From contig JBAWVO010000004.1 in NCBI GenBank assembly GCA_037147235.1, forward strand, positions 1-54,338: a stretch of 54,338 bases of DNA, written 5' to 3'. Shown here in pieces: positions 49,944 through 54,338 of the stretch; position 1 is the stretch's first letter, and every line of letters begins with the position of its first letter. The notes below the pieces were generated by a model, which saw only the letters and a list, made by a program, of their open reading frames with translations, did not search any database and was not told the origin of the DNA. The DNA comes from JANXQG01 sp037147235. GTDB lineage: Bacteria > Planctomycetota > Planctomycetia > Pirellulales > Thermoguttaceae. Position numbers and translations under genes: made by a program.

Positions 49944-50954
49944 ATGATTCAATCCGCCATCCAACGTGTGGAATCCGGCCACGATCTGTCGATGGACGAG
50001 GTCGCCGAGACGTTCGAGCAGATCATCTGTGGATGCTGCACCGAGGAGGATGTTGCCCGCTGGCTGCTGGCCCTGAATCGTAAAGGCCCGAGTGTGAGCG
50101 AAGTGGCGGGGGCGGCCCTGGCCCTGCGGAGGAAAATGACGCCGATCCGTTCGTCCCGACCCGAATTGCTGGATACCTGTGGCACGGGCGGCGATCAGTT
50201 GCATACCTTCAATATCAGCACGGCGGCAGCCCTGGTCACGGCCGCGGCGGGCGTGCCCGTGGCCAAGCATGGCAATCGGGCGGCTAGCAGCCGTAGCGGA
50301 TCGGCCGACGTACTGGCCGTACTGGGCGTGAATATTGAGGCGGACGTTGCCTGTGTCGAGCATTGCCTGGACGAGTTGGGCATCTGCTTCTGCTTTGCTC
50401 CTCTGCTGCACAACGCCATGAGGCATGTTGCCCCCGTGCGAAAGAAACTGGGTGTGCCCACCATCTTCAACATCCTTGGTCCGTTGATCAATCCGGCCGG
50501 TGCATCGCGACAGTTGCTAGGCGTGGGCAAGGCGGAACTTCGGCCGCTTCTGGCCGAGGCCCTGGTCCTACTGGGCACCACGCGGAGCGTGGTCGTTCAT
50601 GGTGGCGACGGACTCGACGAGGTGACGCTCACGGGGTCTACCGAAGTTGCGGAAGCCGCCGGCCGGGTTCGGCATTTCCAGTGGAACCCGGCTGATTTTG
50701 GACTGGAAAGCATCCCTTTGAAGGCTATTCAGGTCAGCGGGCCTGACCAGAGTGCCGCGGCTATTCGCGGAGTACTGGCTGGGCAACCCGGTCCTGCCCG
50801 CGACATCGTCGTGGCCAATGCCGCAGCCGCCCTATGGACCGCCGGCAAGGCCTCTTCGCCTGGTGCGTGTGCTGGGCTGGCGGCCGAGGCCATCGATACG
50901 GCCGCCGCGAGCGATCTCCTTACTCGCCTTGTCGCCCGGAGCCATGGAAAGTAG
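49944..50954 (+). CDS. trpD: Anthranilate phosphoribosyltransferase
   Basis: Second step of tryptophan synthesis: it joins anthranilate and PRPP. The N-terminal helical domain leads to the PRPP loop D-T-C-G-T-G-G-D, then T-F-N-I-S-T-A-A, K-H-G-N-R-A-A-S-S-R-S-G-S-A-D-V-L, and the metal-binding D-G-L-D-E-V-T-L. At 336 residues it is the usual length. It lies 4 bp after the small helical gene, 46 kb from trpF, showing that trp genes are dispersed here. It converges with phoU; the stops are 1 bp apart. Confidence 0.97.
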   Translation: MIQSAIQRVESGHDLSMDEVAETFEQIICGCCTEEDVARWLLALNRKGPSVSEVAGAALALRRKMTPIRSSRPELLDTCGTGGDQLHTFNISTAAALVTAAAGVPVAKHGNRAASSRSGSADVLAVLGVNIEADVACVEHCLDELGICFCFAPLLHNAMRHVAPVRKKLGVPTIFNILGPLINPAGASRQLLGVGKAELRPLLAEALVLLGTTRSVVVHGGDGLDEVTLTGSTEVAEAAGRVRHFQWNPADFGLESIPLKAIQVSGPDQSAAAIRGVLAGQPGPARDIVVANAAAALWTAGKASSPGACAGLAAEAIDTAAASDLLTRLVARSHGK

Positions 50955-50955
50955 C

Positions 50956-51636
50956 TCACCCCCCATTGCGTGTTGCCGTCAATATTGGATGGCGCACAAT
51001 CCGCCCTTCGACCAGATAAATCACGTCCTCGGCAATGCTCGTGGCCAGGTCGGCAATCCGCTCGAGATTTCGGCTCACGGCCAGCAGCCGCAAGAGCGGG
51101 CCGACCTTGTCCGGCCGCTGCCGGATGGCTATTTCGATTTCCTTGCGGATGGTCGCCTTCATCTGGTCGATCTCGTCATCGCGTTTGCAGATCGAGGCGG
51201 CGTCGGAGGCGCTCAAGCTGATCAGCGAGTTGATGCTGTCGCGGAGTAAACACTGCGTCTTCTCGCACATCAGCCCCAGGTCACAGGGTAGCTCCGGCGG
51301 CGGATCGAGTACAAGCCCCCGGACCTTGCGAGCGATATTCACGGCCAGGTCGCCGATCCGCTCCAGGTCGTGATTCATCTTCAGCGTGGAAACCACGAAA
51401 CGCAGGTCAACGGCCACCGGCTGATACAAGGCGAGCGTTTTCAGGCACTCTTCCTCGACCTCGATCTCGCAGAGATCGATTTCCTCATCCAGCCGTTCGA
51501 CCTCTGCGGCCAAATCGTCGTCGCGCAACTGGACCGCCCGAACCGCCTTTTCCACCTGGCCTTCGACCATGGTGCAAAGCGACAGAACCTGCTGCTTCAG
51601 TTTGTTAATTTCCCGCTGAAAATGTGCTGACATCAA
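50956..51636 (-). CDS. phoU: Phosphate-signalling protein PhoU
   Basis: The 226-residue protein is built of two PhoU three-helix units. Each has the metal-binding E/D-x-x-x-D pattern: M-N-H-D-L-E-R-I-G-D-L-A-V-N-I-A in the first and S-R-N-L-E-R-I-A-D-L-A-T-S-I-A in the second. PhoU links the Pst transporter to the PhoR kinase and shuts down phosphate uptake. No pst or phoBR gene is adjacent. AGGAG lies 8 nt before the ATG. Confidence 0.96.
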   Translation of the reverse strand: MMSAHFQREINKLKQQVLSLCTMVEGQVEKAVRAVQLRDDDLAAEVERLDEEIDLCEIEVEEECLKTLALYQPVAVDLRFVVSTLKMNHDLERIGDLAVNIARKVRGLVLDPPPELPCDLGLMCEKTQCLLRDSINSLISLSASDAASICKRDDEIDQMKATIRKEIEIAIRQRPDKVGPLLRLLAVSRNLERIADLATSIAEDVIYLVEGRIVRHPILTATRNGG

Positions 51637-51674
51637 TTAGGCTCCTGAGATTCCGGATTCTATCTATCGGCTCA

Positions 51675-51764
51675 TCGCCGGGTTTGCGGACAATTGTGGT
51701 GCGGGCGTCCCGCCTGCCCAAAATGTTGTGGGCGAACGAGGCAGGCGAGACGCCCGCACCACAA
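51675..51764. repeat. Dispersed repeat family B, long inverted pair
   Basis: A left arm at 51694-51718 and a right arm at 51740-51764 are 25-bp inverted copies with one mismatch (core GTGGTGCGGGCGTC). The left copy, with the flank CGCCGGGTTTGCGGA before it, recurs at 54296-54338. It lies between phoU and aroK and could act as a bidirectional terminator. Confidence 0.9.
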
Positions 51765-51856
51765 ACTTGGCGGAGAACCATCTATCCCATGCTTCGCTTT
51801 ACAGTGCCCTGGGAATAGGCGATAATTCCTCTATTCTACACTAGAAATGTTAGGAA

Positions 51857-52393
51857 ATGATGAATCTTGTCCTAATTGGTTACCGCGCCACCGGAAAAAC
51901 GACCCTCGCACAACATTTGGCGCAGCGACTGGGCTGGGACTGGATCGATGCCGACGTGGAGATTGAAGATCGTGCGGGCAAGTCGATCGCCCAGATTTTT
52001 TCCGAGCAGGGTGAGCCGGCCTTTCGCGACCTTGAAGCCGAGGTAATCGCCGACCTTTGCCGCCGGCCTCGGCTGGTTGTGGCCGCCGGCGGTGGTGCTC
52101 CCCTGCGGGAAGAAAGTCGTCGGGCAATGCGGAAAACTGGGCAAGTCGTCTGGCTGACCGCGATGCCGGAAACAATCCTCGCGCGCATGACCGGCGATGC
52201 CACCACGGCCGATCGCCGCCCCAGCCTGACGGATCGGCCGCCGCTGGAGGAGATTGCGCAATTATTGTGTCGCCGCGAGCCGATTTATCGCGAGTCGGCC
52301 CACCTGACCGTCGATACCGAGGACAAGTCGCCCGAGCAATTGACCGAAGAAATCCTCGCTTGGCTCAGGCTTTCACCGAATTGGGGAGATTGA
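51857..52393 (+). CDS. aroK: Shikimate kinase
   Basis: Phosphorylates shikimate in the chorismate pathway, upstream of tryptophan. The 178-residue protein has Walker A G-Y-R-A-T-G-K-T-T, the shikimate-binding D-A-D-V-E-I-E, F-R-D-L-E-A-E, and A-A-G-G-G-A-P-L, and the lid R-P-S-L-T-D-R. AGGAA precedes the ATG. It is followed by repeat family C and the prepilin-peptidase homologue. Confidence 0.96.
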   Translation: MMNLVLIGYRATGKTTLAQHLAQRLGWDWIDADVEIEDRAGKSIAQIFSEQGEPAFRDLEAEVIADLCRRPRLVVAAGGGAPLREESRRAMRKTGQVVWLTAMPETILARMTGDATTADRRPSLTDRPPLEEIAQLLCRREPIYRESAHLTVDTEDKSPEQLTEEILAWLRLSPNWGD

Positions 52394-52406
52394 AACCGCA
52401 GACCGG

Positions 52407-52427
52407 TCAGGCTGGAAAGCCTGACGT
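52407..52427. repeat. Dispersed repeat family C, intergenic copy
   Basis: Identical over 21 bases to the copy read in frame at 13056-13076. Here it lies 14 bp after the aroK stop, where its stem (TCAGGCT/AGCCTGA) could shape the end of the message. Confidence 0.85.
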
Positions 52428-52444
52428 ACGATGAGACCGCAGAC

Positions 52445-53782
52445 GTGCAACAAATCCTTTCCATTCCGATCGAGGCCCGACTGGCGATCCTTTTCGTGCT
52501 GGGCTGCTCTGTCGGAGCGGTGATCAATCTCGGCATTTATCGACTGGCCTGTTATCCGCGACCGATCAGCCCCTGGTCGCGGCCGCACCCCGACGCACCA
52601 TCGCGACGGTACTGGGATCGACTACCGGTAATTGGTTGGCTAGGGCTGAGACGGGAAGCCGGCTTGCATGGCACCTGTTTCTGGATCCGGCCGATGTCGC
52701 TGGAACTGCTGACCGGGACCGCGTTCGCACTTCTGTATTGGTGGGAGATCGTCCGCCACGGCCTTTTGCCGCCGCAGATTCACAAGCTCGTCGTGATCCT
52801 CGATCCTGGAAACATCGCCTTTCCTGCCATCCGCCACGAGCAGTTCCTCGCCCATCTGGTTCTGTTCTGCTTCATGCTCGTGGCCTTTTGGATTGACGTC
52901 GATGAGATGACGATCCCTGACGGCGTGACAATTCCAGGCACACTCGCGGGGCTTGTGATCGTGACGCTATGGCCCTTTGCGTTCCTGCCGGAGTCGTTTG
53001 AACTTCCGAATGGGCTTTTCGATCAACCGATGTTGACCTCCGTTTGGCTGACTTCGCCCGACGACGTTCCTGCGATGCCGGACAATCCGACTGCGGTCCC
53101 CCGCTATGTGCCGCCGTGGGAATTGCCCGCGTGTACGGGCTGGCCCGCCTTGGCTGCGGCCATTGCGGCATTTTGTGCCTGGTGCCTGGCCCTGGCACCG
53201 GGATGCTGGTACACGCGGCACGGCTATCTCCGCGCGGGCAAGGTTTTCGTTGCGCGCATGGTTCGTGAGCGGATGACCTGCGCACTTCTCACCCTGGCGG
53301 TGCTCGGTTCCGTCGTCATCGCCAAGATTTGGTCGATCGGCGGACCCCACTGGGCCGGCCTGGCAAGCGGTCTGGCAGGAATCGTGATCGGCGGCGGATT
53401 GATCTGGATTGTTCGCATCCTGGGGGGGGCCGTCCTGCACCGCGAGGCGATGGGTTTTGGCGACGTCACGCTCCTGGCCATGATCGGCGCCTTTCTCGGC
53501 TGGCAGGCGACGGTCGTTGTCTTCTTCCTCGCGCCCCTGGCCGGGGTGGTTGTGGGCATGGGGCGACTGCTGCTCCGCGGTGAAAAAGAGATTCCTTATG
53601 GTCCCTTTCTCTGCCTGGCTGCCGCAGGCACGGTGCTAGCCTGGCCGACTATATGGAACGTCGGCTATCCCTATTTCTCTCTGGGCTGGATCTTGATCGC
53701 GGTCCTGGTCGGCTGTCTTGGCCTGATGGTTGTACTCCTGCCGCCAATCCGCTGGATGCTCGCACGGCTCAGCAGGACTTAA
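52445..53782 (+). CDS. Prepilin-peptidase-like membrane aspartyl protease (A24)
   Basis: A PilD-family polytopic protein. Family motifs: F-V-L-G-C-S-V-G-A-V-I-N-L-G-I-Y-R-L at the start; W-I-D-V-D-E-M-T-I-P-D with the first catalytic Asp; and G-F-G-D-V-T-L-L-A-M-I-G-A-F-L-G-W with the second (G-x-G-D). The cytoplasmic loop lacks the two C-x-x-C zinc pairs of classic PilD. At 445 residues it is much longer than PilD (about 270-290), because of an insert of about 90 residues between the catalytic aspartates. The start may be GTG 52445. Pseudopilin-like proteins are possible substrates. Confidence 0.82.
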   Translation: MQQILSIPIEARLAILFVLGCSVGAVINLGIYRLACYPRPISPWSRPHPDAPSRRYWDRLPVIGWLGLRREAGLHGTCFWIRPMSLELLTGTAFALLYWWEIVRHGLLPPQIHKLVVILDPGNIAFPAIRHEQFLAHLVLFCFMLVAFWIDVDEMTIPDGVTIPGTLAGLVIVTLWPFAFLPESFELPNGLFDQPMLTSVWLTSPDDVPAMPDNPTAVPRYVPPWELPACTGWPALAAAIAAFCAWCLALAPGCWYTRHGYLRAGKVFVARMVRERMTCALLTLAVLGSVVIAKIWSIGGPHWAGLASGLAGIVIGGGLIWIVRILGGAVLHREAMGFGDVTLLAMIGAFLGWQATVVVFFLAPLAGVVVGMGRLLLRGEKEIPYGPFLCLAAAGTVLAWPTIWNVGYPYFSLGWILIAVLVGCLGLMVVLLPPIRWMLARLSRT

Positions 53783-54262
53783 CCACGCCGGTCGGGGCGG
53801 ATAAGTCCCATAGAACCGCTTGATGAAGTGCCGATGCCACCAAGCGGCCGGGCAATGCGGTTCCCAGCCCCAGCGTTGCATGAACCGCTGCGAAATCCGC
53901 CAATTACCTACGTCGCAAAGTAATGCGTCGCTCTTCTTCAGCCGCGCGATCTCATCCAGCACTTCCTGACCAACGCGGATCGACCTCATGCTCGTTTCCC
54001 GGGCGGCAAGGGCATAGGCCAGGGCCAGAAAGTTCGGCTGTCGCCACGGCTGATTGTAATAGAGCAGGAGCCGGTCGCCCTGTCGCCGCTGGTGCATCCA
54101 TTTGCCGAGCCAGAGCACTTCTGGACCCACTAGGATTTTGGGCCACGGCCGCAGCAACACGCGGTGGAATTGCCCGTCGATCACTTCAATCACGCCGTAC
54201 CGGCATCGGCGCAGCGTGTCGTTATCGCAAGATAGATCGGTGATGGAGGCGAAGAGCGGCAT
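53636..54262 (-). CDS. Hypothetical protein overlapping the prepilin-peptidase gene
   Basis: The 208-residue protein has a charged, aromatic-rich middle: L-L-L-Y-Y-N-Q-P-W-R-Q-P-N-F, then R-W-G-W-E-P-H-C-P-A-A-W-W-H-R-H-F-I-K-R-F-Y-G. This looks like a real and probably conserved domain. ATG 54262 is preferred over a TTG 12 bases earlier. The frame continues for 147 bp antisense to the end of the prepilin-peptidase gene; those last 48 residues are low complexity and may not matter. Family not recognised. Confidence 0.6.
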   Translation of the reverse strand: MPLFASITDLSCDNDTLRRCRYGVIEVIDGQFHRVLLRPWPKILVGPEVLWLGKWMHQRRQGDRLLLYYNQPWRQPNFLALAYALAARETSMRSIRVGQEVLDEIARLKKSDALLCDVGNWRISQRFMQRWGWEPHCPAAWWHRHFIKRFYGTYPPRPAWLSPAEPCEHPADWRQEYNHQAKTADQDRDQDPAQREIGIADVPYSRPG

Positions 54263-54295
54263 GAGAGTTGTCAAATTTCCGATTTCAGGCTCTCC

Positions 54296-54338
54296 GCCGG
54301 GTTTGCGGATAATTGTGGTGCGGGCGTCCCGCCTGCCC
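54296..54338. repeat. Dispersed repeat family B, copy cut by the window end
   Basis: Matches the left half of the element at 51675-51720 with one difference (GGATAATT against GGACAATT). The expected inverted partner lies beyond the window. Confidence 0.85.

Overview
The window looks like chromosomal DNA of a planctomycete, probably Pirellulales-like. The evidence is gene content and style: two ECF sigma factor loci, one next to a Ser/Thr kinase fused to a zinc-finger anti-sigma-like head; HEAT-repeat lipoproteins; a DUF1598-type protein; a FlgI-like lipoprotein outside any flagellar locus; biosynthetic genes scattered singly; GC-rich third codon positions; and many short palindromic or low-complexity intergenic repeats. 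No rRNA, tRNA, CRISPR array, prophage or intact insertion sequence was seen. The assignment is inference from the sequence alone.

Layout. 0.1-2.6 kb: two exported alpha/beta hydrolases. 2.7-8.1 kb: an anaerobic nitrogen module. A Crp/Fnr regulator (followed by trpF) diverges from hcp-nrfH-nrfA across a perfect FNR-type palindrome. 8.2-14.2 kb: a transglutaminase-like/TPR protein, then a perfect sigma-54 promoter motif ahead of an ECF sigma factor, an anti-sigma-like membrane protein, an ExeA-type ATPase and a CpsD-like ATPase, the last two resembling exopolysaccharide/exosortase loci. 14.2-15.4 kb: decayed DNA with a PEP-CTERM relic. 15.4-21.2 kb: ECF sigma factor, kinase, small membrane protein, HEAT lipoprotein and pseudopilin-like lipoprotein.

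21.3-32 kb: an RNase II-family protein, FlgI-like lipoprotein, Smc, a ParDE toxin-antitoxin pair, a parvulin isomerase and the DUF1598 protein. 32-38 kb: sucA-sucB, a second toxin-antitoxin pair, and isocitrate dehydrogenase, so three TCA-cycle enzymes close together. 38-41.7 kb: two membrane glycosyltransferases and an FHA protein. 41.8-47.5 kb: tetR, an RND adaptor and an RND pump in one direction, with a TetR-like operator. 47.7-54.3 kb: an NYN nuclease, a large nested palindromic repeat, a nucleotidyltransferase pair, trpD, phoU, aroK, a prepilin peptidase homologue and an unknown gene.

The best regulatory reading is at 4.15-4.20 kb. The FNR box is centred 41.5 bp before the transcription start predicted for hcp-nrfHA, a textbook class II activator position. 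The regulator's recognition helix carries the E-x-x-S-R residues known to read TTGAT half-sites. At least five families of short repeat are scattered between genes, and one copy has become the last codons and stop of tetR. Many starts below were moved downstream of the longest reading frame on the basis of ribosome binding sites, signal peptides or operator overlap.
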